DNA of 64,000 nt, taken from the NCBI GenBank assembly GCA_029721435.1, contig CM056577.1, forward strand, positions 27,545,719 through 27,609,718, in the 5' to 3' direction. Numbering within the stretch: the first letter of the stretch is position 1; every line of letters begins with the position of its first letter. Positions 25,191-35,800 of the stretch are shown here, piece by piece. The DNA comes from Gymnothorax reevesii (lineage: Eukaryota > Chordata > Actinopteri > Anguilliformes > Muraenidae). Below the pieces are notes generated by a model that was not told the DNA's origin, ran no database searches, and saw nothing but the letters and a program-made list of their open reading frames with translations. The position numbers were made by a program, and so were the translations under genes.

Positions 25191-25967
25191 AATCTCCTGC
25201 TCTGCATCCTCACCTGGTGAGTCCATTTTAAAACTCCAGGAAGCTTTTAATGTTGTACAGCAAAATCTCATCTCCTTAAAATTTGTTTTCTTATCATTCA
25301 AAACTAAGTACATGATTTTTACTAAGACTCATAAGTGTAAATCCTCTCCTCCTCTAATTTACACACTACAGGGGAGGCCAATAGAGTTGATGTCTTCCTA
25401 TAAATACTAAGGCTTTATGTTAGAGGAGAATTTATCTTTAAATTACATGTTGAGCAATTGCACCGTAAGTTAAGATTAAATTTGGGATTTTACTTCAGAA
25501 ACAGCTCCTGTTTTACAAAGAAAGCAAAGAAAAGGCTGGTTGAAGCTACTTTTTTTGTCTATTTTAGACTATGGAGATGTATTCCATAGGCGTACTACCC
25601 GGGCATTGTTACAGTCTTTGGACTCAATGTATCATTTTGCTTTAAGATTTATAACTCATGCAAGCTACTCCAACCATCACTGCACACTGTCTGAAATGGT
25701 TGGTTGGTCCTCACTCCATGTACAAAAACAGAAACACTGGTTGATTTTTGTATATAAGGCAATAGCTGGACAGCTTCTGTTGTATTTATCTAGTCATTTA
25801 ACACGCAATTATTCTGAGAACAATCTGCGTTCAAGCAGGTATGTTTTATTTGATATTCCACCTATTAAATCTGAGTTTGGTAAGACAGCTTTTATGTACA
25901 GTGCTCCAGCTACATGGAATATGCAACTGTTTTTAAATTCAATTTTCTATTTTTATGTTTTATTGTA
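25191..25967 (+). pseudogene. LINE piece 5: end of RT and C-terminal region
   Basis: After the gypsy the RT continues as ISCSASSPGESILKLQEAFN, straight on from motif C. Several stops follow (25400-25500), then 146 open codons from 25540 (FLSILDYGDVFHR..., SLDSMYHFALRFITHASYSN, WLIFVYKAIAGQLLLYLSSH, FMYSAPATWNMQL). This is the typical C-terminal tail of L2/Rex1-type ORF2. It is interrupted at the TA at 25966-25967 by Tc1 element C. Confidence 0.88.
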
Positions 25968-27516
25968 TTTATTGTAATTTTTGGCACCCCTGGTTACAAT
26001 GAGTTCGTTAGCTTCTAATAAATTCAGTTTTTTTCTAAATAATATAGGACCACAATGAAAAAAAGAGGAAAATCCAACCTTTAATTCAAGTGCATTTATT
26101 CAGTGGGAAAAAAATCCCACATTTAGAAATAGTTCTTTTACTTCAAATCATTTGTGCCACAATTATTAGCACCCCTGATGTTAATACTTTGTACAACCCC
26201 CTTTTGCGTAGAAAACAGCACCTAATCTTTTCCTATAATGTTTCACAAGATGGGAGAATACAGACAGAGGGATCTTCCACCATTCCTCTTTGTACAATCT
26301 CTCTAAATCATCCAGCGACATGGGTCCTCTCCTCTGCACTCTCCTCTTCAGCTCACTCCTCAGGTTTTTAATGGGGTTGAGGTCTGGGGACTGAGATGGT
26401 CATGGGAGGAGCTTGATTCTGTGTCTGGTGAACCATTTCTGTGTAGATTTGGCCACATATTTCAGGTCATTATCTCACTGAAAGGCCCAGTGACGACCCA
26501 TCTTCAGCTTTTGGGCAGAGGCCACCAGATTTTGATTTAAAATGTCCAGGTATTTCAAAGCTTTCATGATGCCATGCACCCTAACAAGGTTCCCAGGGCC
26601 TCTGGAAGAGAAACAGGCCCACAGCATCACCGATCCTCCCCCATACTTCACAGTGGGCATGAGGTGCTTTCCTGCATACTCATCTTTTGTGTTTCGCCAG
26701 ACCCAGTTAGAGTGTTTGTTGCCAAAAAGCTCTATCTTGGTCTCATCTGACCAAAGCACATGGTCCCAGTTGAAGTCCCAGTACCGCTTAGCGAACTCTA
26801 GACGTATGCGTTTATGATTGGGAGTGAGAAAAGGTTTTTTCTGTGCATGCCTCCCAAACAGCTTGTTGGCATGTAGATAACGCCTGATGGTTGTTTTGGA
26901 GACTTTGTGACCCCAAGATGCTACCATTTGTTGCAGTTCTTTAACAGTGAGCTTTGGAGAACTTTTTATTTCTCTTACCATTCTCCTCACTGTGCATTGG
27001 GCAAAATAATCTTGCGTCCTCATCCAGGCTTGTTTACCAGTGTTCCAGTTGTTTTAAACTTCTTAATGATTCCTCTGACAGTAGATATGGGCAGGTGCAG
27101 GCGAGTGGCTATTTTCTTGTAGCCATTGCCTGACTTGTGAGGGTTGACACACATCTGCCTTACTTGAATGGTTTGATCTTTTTTCTTTACCCTGTTGAAG
27201 AGTGGATAAGGGAAGTGGCCTCTGTGTCGTTTCATATTTATACCCCAGGGAAACAGGAAGTGATGAATTACTCATTAAATGTTCCTAGATACTCTGATCA
27301 ACTTTGTAATCTACTGTAGAAATGACAGAAATACTTCAATTTCATTTATTTCCTAGGAATTGTTAGGGGTGCCAATAATTGTGGAACAGGTGATTTTATG
27401 AAAAATAATTATTTCTTAGTCAGGGATTTTCAGAGTAAATAAAAATAAAAATTGAATTTATTTGAAGGCTTTTATCACATCTTAACCTGGGGTGCCAGTA
27501 ATTATGGAGGGCTCTG
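25968..27516 (-). mobile_element. Tc1-like DNA transposon C
   Basis: The right end carries GGGGTGCCAGTAATTATGGA then GGGCTCTG before TA (27517-27518). The left end carries the matching TTTTTGGCACCCCTGG, but its outermost 20 bases (TTTATTGTAATT...) have lost similarity to the right end. TA at 25966-25967 is the left target site. The transposase is on the minus strand and carries several defects. It is inserted in the LINE just before its 3' untranslated tail. Confidence 0.9.
26181..27235 (-). pseudogene. Tc1-like transposase of element C, catalytic Glu lost
   Basis: The N-terminal frame starts at 27235 (MKRHRGHFPYPLFNRVK..., HTH with YKKIATRLHLPISTVRGIIK) and meets a TGA at about 27020. The central part is open in another frame (26475-27023) with TVRRMVREIKSS and VLWSDETKIELFG (first Asp). 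A TGA at 26475-26477 replaces the Gln just before the second Asp (Q*DND, Asp codon 26472-26474). The third catalytic residue is changed: NPIKNLRSEL has Lys (codon AAA, 26367-26369) where the family has Glu, at the correct 34-residue spacing. The natural end GGCTKY and stop lie at 26181. This copy is dead for several independent reasons. Confidence 0.92.
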
Positions 27517-27518
27517 TA

Positions 27519-27662
27519 TTTATAGCCCTTTTCTGTTTTAATTGTCTGGTCTAATTGTATTTTGTCTGCTGCATTCTTGGCCGGGGGTCACTTGTAAAAG
27601 AGATGATGATCTCAACGTGATTATTTCCCTGGTTAAATAAAGGTTATAAATAAATAAATACA
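27519..27662 (+). mobile_element. LINE piece 6: 3' UTR and tail
   Basis: After the Tc1 the LINE ends with GTCACTTGTAAAAGAGATGA, then TCTCAACGTG, TTTCCCTGGTTAAATAAAGG and a TAAATAAATAAATA tail. This ending is typical of L2/Rex1-group elements of fish, whose tails are short repeats rather than poly(A). The same tail type appears in the SINE at 32.6-32.8 kb. Confidence 0.8.
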
Positions 27663-30600
27663 TACATCTTAAAGTCATGTTTTATAACAATTCTTCATTC
27701 CACGTCTCCTTTTCAAGCTTTTGTTTTCGTTCTGCAATTCGCTGCCATATTTTCTGCTCACTTTAACATCTGTTTAACATTTATCAAAGCAAGCATAACA
27801 TTTAATTTGCTGTTACCATTCCATCTCTTGGCTTACTATCACAGATAATGCGAAAGGACAAACCTTTATGAACACTACAAGCCCAAAATAACGGTCGGTG
27901 ACTGAGGTTATTGTCAATCAAGTAACGTCAGAGCACACAATAGGGGGGCCCCCTAGTGGCCATAGCTTGAGACTGCAGTCCTAAAAGCCCAGTCGGTTGA
28001 CGCAGCCTTGCTTGAGCCAACATCATTAGAACTTGTTCTGGACATCACTTTTCAAAATGGACATAATTCTCAGAAAAGAAAAATAGATTTCAAGGGTTAA
28101 AATATGACTTGTTACTGTACTGTACAATTACAATTACTGTACAATTCAATATTGGTTAAATTTACAGATTGCAGTTTTTATTTTATTTATATATTTTATT
28201 TACATTTCACATATTTGTCCAAATTCTGAAGGAACTGAGGTTGTTGATTTTTCTCATGCAACCAAAACTTCTGTTGGTCTTACTAATGCCAGTAGCTCCG
28301 CATGATTCCAAGTATGAATCCAGGTTATTTGAGTGTAATTTCGTTAGGCTTAACTTAAAAAAAATCCAGGGAGCACCTTCAAAGGCCTACTATTATGAGC
28401 ATTAGAGATGAGGTATGGAATTATTAAGAGCAGGGACAAAATATAAACCAGGTTAGACCTTTCATGACATTGAATTAATGTGGATATATCAATCCTTTAT
28501 TACAGTCAAGATTGACAGCCTCAAAAGTAATCTCCTCTTTTATAATGGGCTTTTTCCAAGTCCGAGACAAAGGCCACAGCATAATATGCGCTAATGATAT
28601 TCTGTAGACAGCAGCGTAGGGTGTAACAGACAGTATTAACTTTGATTGGGAGCCACACTTTGATTCATAAATAAAGCTCTTGTGACACTTTTTTCACTTG
28701 CTGTTCTCCCAGAGAAATATAAAGGCCAGACTCAGTCATGTCTGGGTAAAACCAATTATCACATCACAGTGTGATCTGTCCACACATCCTGTAGATAATC
28801 AGACTGCTTTCACCTACCAGCAAAATCTTAATTAGGAGTAAAAAAAAAAAAAAAAAAAAACAATGATAATGAATTGAATAAAGCTTTTCACTCCTTATCA
28901 TGAAGTTGGAAAGTTCAGTGCTAACTTCTGTTAGCTACATCTGATCCCAAAAAGATAAGTCTAAACTATGCCCTCCTTGTCCATGTTTGTCATAAATTTG
29001 TTCTTAAATTTCAGCCTAGTCTTCCCGTGCTCTATTATAATAAACAGATGGCATTTGTTTATTTTCATCCCTTTGAGATTTGGAAGAAAAAAAATTAAAT
29101 TGATTAGTTTTTGATGTCTTACATAAATTAATTGCAGCACAGAATACTTTTTCACCAGTTGTGTTTAATTCAGTTTTATTGACCAACCCCCGTAATGTAG
29201 CTTTCAGCCTTGACATCAGGATTAAGGCCACAGGCTGCTGTTCTGCATGGGGGGAAAATGTCATGGGTGGGTCTTCGAAGGATGCATGCTTCTTATTGCT
29301 AACATTATAGCATTAAATCAGAAGGCCTACAATTCACCGTTTCTGAACTGGTAATCACTATAATGCCAGCATACAGTTAAACATGAGACTATAGCACCGT
29401 GGATGTAGAAATCCAGGAGTTTACGGTCAGGAATCATCATTTGAAATTATTTTACATTCATTTCAGCAGACCTGTGTTTTTACAGAGACTAATTTAGCAA
29501 GCACAAGCAAGCACGTATCTGTCAGTTTGTGTATATCTCTCAGACAGGTGAAAATGAAATTGAGTAAATTGCAGAGATCAAAAACGGGGGAGCATATGCG
29601 AGTGTATCTATATTTAAACTGGTAGATAAGTGGCATCACGGTGAAGGCACAAATGAGAGGGCCACTCTTCATATCAGCTGATGAAAGTAATTTTGTCACA
29701 GTAAACAAGCGCACTCATACACTGAATTAAATGTTTGAACACTTCAGGCAGATGTCAAGAGGCTTCATGCATAGCTGGGCGTACATTTGCAAATCCCGCC
29801 GGAGCCGCTATTCACTCTGCGGCCTACTTTAAGGGAACCTTTCCACCGTTCGGCAAATGTAAACCCCACAGTGTTTTCATTTTTCATCAACGAAAAATAA
29901 ATATATAACGGCCGCCCCCCATGACATTCTGCCAAAATTTTAATTTCTGATGAAGTCACAGAAGGAAGCCTCAATGCCTCTTAATATTTAATTTCTGCTC
30001 ACATGACTTTGACTTGAATAGGAATTGATTAATTTCTGAAAAATCCTTATTAGGTCCTGAGTTGCAAACTGACTTCCATGTCATGGTCAATGGTAATGCG
30101 AAAGTATGATCCTTCTCTTTTTAGACGGTGAAAATTAAATGAAGACAACTTGGGAGCTTGAACCAAAAGCCAATTATCAATGACTTGGCAACAGCTATTT
30201 TAATGCTTTTTAGTACTTCGTTATGACATTACCCTAAAATGGGGAATAAAGCGTACATAACTGTGCAGTATTACCTCACTCAGACATTTTTTCAGTGAAT
30301 TTTAATATATCGTACAGTGATTTTTATCCAACCGTTCATTCTGAAAATATACTTAAAGGTGGCTCTTAGACGTAAAAATGATAATTTGTGGACGCGAGCA
30401 TCCATGCTGACAGGTGGGTCTTTGCTGAACATATTTAGTGCATTTCTCCTCTTGTGAAAACCAGCATATTAGCATATCACAGGGATCAAATTCTTGCAGC
30501 ACACTGAGATGGCATGCAATTCATTCAAAAGCACACAGTGGTGTGAAGAAAGCAGTTATCTTGTGACAAGGCCTTCAGATGCCAAAATGCATCATGTAAA

Positions 30601-32164
30601 TTGCCCTTTATTTTCACCAAGCATGTTGTGACTTCATTTATTTCATTCTGGGAATTGGATACCTGAATAATATTAATACGGTTTCTTGATGCATCAAAAC
30701 ATGTGGCATGAATGAAATGAACTTTGCAAAATCAATCTCTTTTGGAGCTTGTACCCAAATAAGTCTTTCTTATTAGGAGGTTGGCCATTCAAAAATGGAA
30801 GAATGTTTTTCCAAAGATGAAAACTGAAATTAATTTAGCTGCACAACTTCAAAAAGGGTATTACGAGTCTCTTCAAAAAAGGAAATATACTTTGTTTCTT
30901 TCAACAGATACACCCTAACTAGTAGTATTGATTCAGCAGCATAGACTCGGAGACTGTGATTTCAAAGAGAAGGAAAAAAAAATCAAAGGTCTATTTTTTA
31001 ACGCAGAATAACTATTTCGGTGAGAACATTCACAAAAACTCCTGGGGATGCCCAGAGTTTGTCCTAAAATATTTTTCATCTGTTTTTGCAGTTAACAATA
31101 CAGTCAAAGATATCAAGCGCGGCATTTTTTTTGTTCAGAAAGAAGTTGTGTTCCAAGGGGTGATGTTTGACTCCAAAGCTGGTGCTTCAGGCTGTTACAG
31201 TGGTTGCATCGTTGATGTGCACATGCAAATATTAAGCTTATATTTTCTTTTTTTTTTAGACTAACCCAATTCCTTTTCTACTCAGATATTCAGTTTTGTT
31301 CCGGCTCTTATGCTAATTAAAATGAATGTGAATTTAATCAAAGAAGAGGAATTCCCTCTGGCAAGGGAATTAGACTTGTAACCAGAAGGGGATTAGTATA
31401 TGGGTGGGGAGAAAGCTGGTTTATGGACGTCACCATGCCGTCTCCCCAGATATGATCCCCTGTATGTTATTCAGTATCAGGGTGCAAATATGAAGAGGGC
31501 TAAGTCGTTTTTTTTTTTTTTTTTTTTTTTCCATTTACGTTTTTAATGGTTTGCGCCTGACAGCTCGTACCATTGAGCTCCTATTGTTTCAAACCCTTTT
31601 ATTATTATTATTATTGTTGTTGTTATTCAGCCTTCTGCCATTTTCCTTTAAAATGGCCATAACTGTTCCCAGTATTGTTAACATTTGTTTTTTGTTTTTT
31701 CGGCAGACACACAGAGAATCCCGGCCCACACCCTCACATAAATTTTGACCAAAAAAATTCCAGCAGTTGAAGTTTTCAATTTTGAGAGGCCATAAGTTTT
31801 CAACCATTTGCTCTCGAGACACAAACTCAAGGGTGTCAGATCCAGCTCTTCAAGACAAACAAAACAGCTATTTGGATCAAAAAGATGATTTTATGGCATG
31901 TTGAATTTTGTGAAAAACAAACAAAAAATATTCTTAAAATATATCAAAAGTCAGATCATCATGAAACTTGGTTCATATCAAGTATGTACTGGTCCCAAAC
32001 AAGTTTTGAAAAGTCCATCCTACATGCAAATTGATCAGCACCATAATTATTTTAATCATCAACAATGCTCTGGTAAAGACATTGAACAAATTCAGAAAAA
32101 TACTGGATATCTAACATGACTGCCACAAATGATATAATACTCTGCCTTTTAAAAAGAAATATTT
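27663..32164. other. No gene seen; repeat-poor DNA
   Basis: No element or exon recognised over 4.5 kb. There are homopolymers (about 20 A near 28839-28858 and about 24 T near 31509-31532) and a short ATT/GTT microsatellite (31606-31626). Many TAATTA/CAATTA-type AT-rich words and long uninterrupted non-repeat sequence are seen at 29400-31400. It could contain conserved non-coding elements, but that cannot be judged from one sequence. Confidence 0.5.
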
Positions 32165-32815
32165 TGCTGTGGCAAGGGTAGTGCAGCGATATGGGTCACA
32201 CTTTGTTTGCGGTATTGCTCATAAAGGCTTTATATAGCATGTATAATGCCTTCATAAATGAGACATAATGTCTTCATAAATCATACATAAGCAAATGTCA
32301 TACTTTGTAAAGGTTAAAATAACATATCCTTCTTCAACACTTCACTCCAGCTGTGATATAACTGACAGTGTCAATTAGCTGGTGGCTAAATGCGATGAAG
32401 GGCGACATTGTCAGCTAAGTGACATTGTCATTGTCACAGCTGGCATCACATGCTGAAGAAAGATGTGTGATTCCACCCATTACAAAGTATGACATTTGCT
32501 TATGTATGATTTATGAAGACATTATGTCTCATTTATAAAGGCATTATACATGCTGTATAAAGCCTTTATGAGCAACACTTTAAATAAACTGTGACCGCGA
32601 TATGTTGCTAGACTCGTAACTGAAGAGGTTCTGGATCAGGCCCCCAGTGGAGAGAGAAAGTTGTGAATAAGCAAGGCACTGTACCAAAAAATTGCTCCAG
32701 AGGCTTTACCCCCGTTACTCTCTATCTGGGATTTTTCTCAGGACATCATTGAGAAAGAGAAATGTTCCCAATAGATCTTTCTCTGGTTAAATAAGGGTTA
32801 AAAAAAAAACTAAAA
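32165..32815 (+). mobile_element. tRNA-derived SINE split by a MITE
   Basis: The head lies at about 32165-32193 (TGGCAAGGGTAGTGCAGCGA, A-box-like). After a 403-bp MITE it resumes at 32605 with TTGCTAGACTCGTAACTGAA and GAGGTTCTGGATCAGGC (B-box-like, compare GGTTCGAATC). The body contains GCAAGGCACTGTACCAAAAA. The tail is TTTCTCTGGTTAAATAAGGG followed by an A run. The tail matches the 3' end of the LINE at 27.6 kb, consistent with a SINE using LINE machinery. The MITE's 8-bp duplication GCGATATG lies within the SINE head. Confidence 0.72.
32194..32596. mobile_element. GGTCACAC MITE, 403 bp, perfect 8-bp TSD
   Basis: The ends are GGTCACACTTTGTTTG and the inverted ATAAACTGTGACC. The terminal repeats are about 120 bp and almost identical (for example TTGCTCATAAAGGCTTTATA in both arms). 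The exact duplications GCGATATG lie at 32186-32193 and 32597-32604. The middle has its own shorter inverted repeat (AGCTGTGATATAACTGACAG region). No coding capacity. The ends and duplication length match the elements at 11915-13851 and 53728-56339. Confidence 0.93.
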
Positions 32816-35800
32816 TTTTGATCAACATGAAATTCCACAAGTAGTTTGCAAGTGCCTGTCCCTATAAATTTTTTGAAGGGCAAATTCCTAAATCAATAAA
32901 CAACACTACATCAGGCAAATTACACCACACTGTTCCATGTTCAGCCATTTTGCCATTGTGTGTGAAAATGGCCTGAGATGGCAAAGTCCATGTAATTTTC
33001 GTCCACAAAACGGTGGTAAATAGGTATGAATGAATATTATCAAACGTCCCATGTAAAGTTCCACCTGAAATACGCATGCGTGCATCTTTCAAACCAGTCA
33101 CAGATGCATTGCCAGCACAAATGCTCAAATAAAAAAAAATTAAAGCATGCTGAATGACTGGGACAAGTGGAATATTTCTTTTGTTAATGATTTGCCAAAC
33201 CATTTTTTCAAAAGTTACCAAAAAACTCAATTTTTCATAAAAAAATAATGGGAATTTATTGTGAAATTAGCTCAAATCCAACGATATTTGGAGTGTTAAC
33301 TACTCCCACATTTTTTAATGTCGAAACTTCATTCAAACATCAGAACTTTCGTGTCAATCAGGGCAATGTTTGATCCATTCAAATTATCAATTATTTTCAT
33401 AATTATGATAAATAAACTTGAGAATGCTAGGCCTGCTTCCCCCACACAATCACACACACCTCATTTTCAAATTTCAACAATTAGCTCGATTCTTGTCTGG
33501 CACAATTAACTTTGTTCCAGTTCCATATGCCCGGGTCTGCAACATTTGGTTCACATATGGCATACACTAGACATTCATTCAAAATATTCTTGCAACGGAA
33601 GCTCCCTGACACAAAATAAAGTTTACAGAAAGTTGCGGGTAGGAATAAACTTGGCAGGAAGCAGAGGGAAGAGCATCATAGGGACTCCATTAAATGATAA
33701 CCCACAGTAAATGTAATAATTTGAAGAAGCATTTTGCAAAATCAAAAGCAGCATAGCTGAAAAGCAGTTTAAGCAGTTTGCACACTGTAGCGGTAAAAAT
33801 GCTTGATTCTCATTTTGGCATGTGAAGGCACACTATCTGCTCTGGCTGAACACAAGTTTGTCTAGGTTAAGTCACATGGGTGGTTCGATTTAATTGGTTT
33901 TGTTCCGCAACATTTACAAAAGTATTTGCCTCAGATAGTGAAGTAGAATACTTTTAAATTCTGGTGGAATACCAAAGAACGGTAGTGGAAACTCAAACAT
34001 GGTGATTAGCTACATGTAATTTCAGCCCGTTAACAAGATAAGTGAGATTCTAAAGTTAATCAGTCCCTTACTGCCATGGTAAAACTTCAATCATATAGTA
34101 TCACAGCATACTTAATCCTTATCAGCTCCCAAAAAAGAGTTCTTCTTGCACTGCCAGAGGTAATATTACAAATGGACTATTCAGCCTTGTTGAAGAGAGA
34201 TATTCTCACGCCTGCATAAACACACAACAAGATAATGACGAATTAAATATTAGATATTTACAAGGAATGATGCTAGCCTGTTTAATTAGACTAAAACTAG
34301 TAACAGCTGGCCGGTATATGCCCCCTGATATTCGCATTGGCCCACAGTATTCATCCATTGAATACCCATCCTTGTTTCACTAATGTAATCAAACTATGAA
34401 TTCAATGAAAAAAGTGCCATGACATGCACTGACATGCAATTTATAGTCTCCATTCATTTCATTTTCAGGTCTTGTAATTAATACTTTAACACCATGAATG
34501 CAAAACATGCCATTGATTTTTTAAAAATAATCTTGAATTAGATTATCATGGATTTTTTTTCCACTTATGCTAAATTTCAACCGACTGTAAGGAAATAAAT
34601 GAAATAGGATGTCCCAATTGTTGCGTTTTCATGGAGCACTTTTATTCAGATTGAAGTATCCTCGCATAAAAAAACTCAATCTCTCTAGAGCAAGCAGAAT
34701 GTGACAGTGGCGAGGGAAAACTCCCTGATGGGAGGACCACAGAGATCTGACTCTGGAGAGTCATAATTCTGCTTTATTTAGACTAGTGTTCTAATTTCTG
34801 GAGAGATGAGGCCCACTGGCCCACGAGGGGTATATGCCTTATTTGTTCAAAAGACCAGTCCTCCTCAGAACGATTTCCAATTGGCTAAATAGCCCACGTC
34901 GTTTTACTGATACCGCTCTGACAGCCAGTGATTTATTGACAACTATCTGCTGTAAATTTTCATCACCAACCTGATTGAGTTTGGGGCCAGAGCACACTAT
35001 GGAGTCCGACACATCTATCTACTTCATTTACTAGTCATGTGATCCTGTTTCTTTGAAATCTTCATTCGAAATGATATTATTCCGAATGGAGAAAAAAAAA
35101 ATTGTAAGCATGATCATAACGCTAATGTGTCCCTCAACCAAAAGCACCAAAATGGCTAATCAAATATACAGACAACTTAGCAAACAATGACAGTAATTCC
35201 AGATGAGCCTTTGAATAGGAACTCTACATGATGAGTTGCTGATTGTGATCACTTGTCCACTGATTAAGTGAAAGGACAGGCCTACACTTGTTACAAACAA
35301 CAGCACAATCTGCTAATAGCACAGTATAATCCAGCAAATGCCATTGGATGCGATTCCTCATTTAATTTCTTGGCCCTATAAATATTCATTTACAAGGTTG
35401 CACACAATAGGTCTAATGTAAGGTGAAATAAGATATTGTGAGCTCCCTATTTGGTATTACAATGTGATATATTCCCAGTAAATTAATAGTCTTTTTTGAT
35501 TTTCTGGGAATATTTCCATTCCCATTTCAGTTACATCTTTTGAGATTCAAAGAAAATGACAGCGGGGGAAATATGGCTTGTGCTCAATCTAAAATTTAAA
35601 CCTCAGTGTCCTTGGCAGTCATCTATATTCTGTGGTGACAGAAATGATATCAAATCCTGTTATTGATGGTGGGCAGGTGTTCTCTGTTACAGTAATGATG
35701 CCATTTTGCTGAAAATTGCAAATCCCATCTCTGAATTACATTGCAAATGCCCACATTAGAGCCACAGTGAGGTGTTCACGCAGAGGTTGGTATTACAAAT

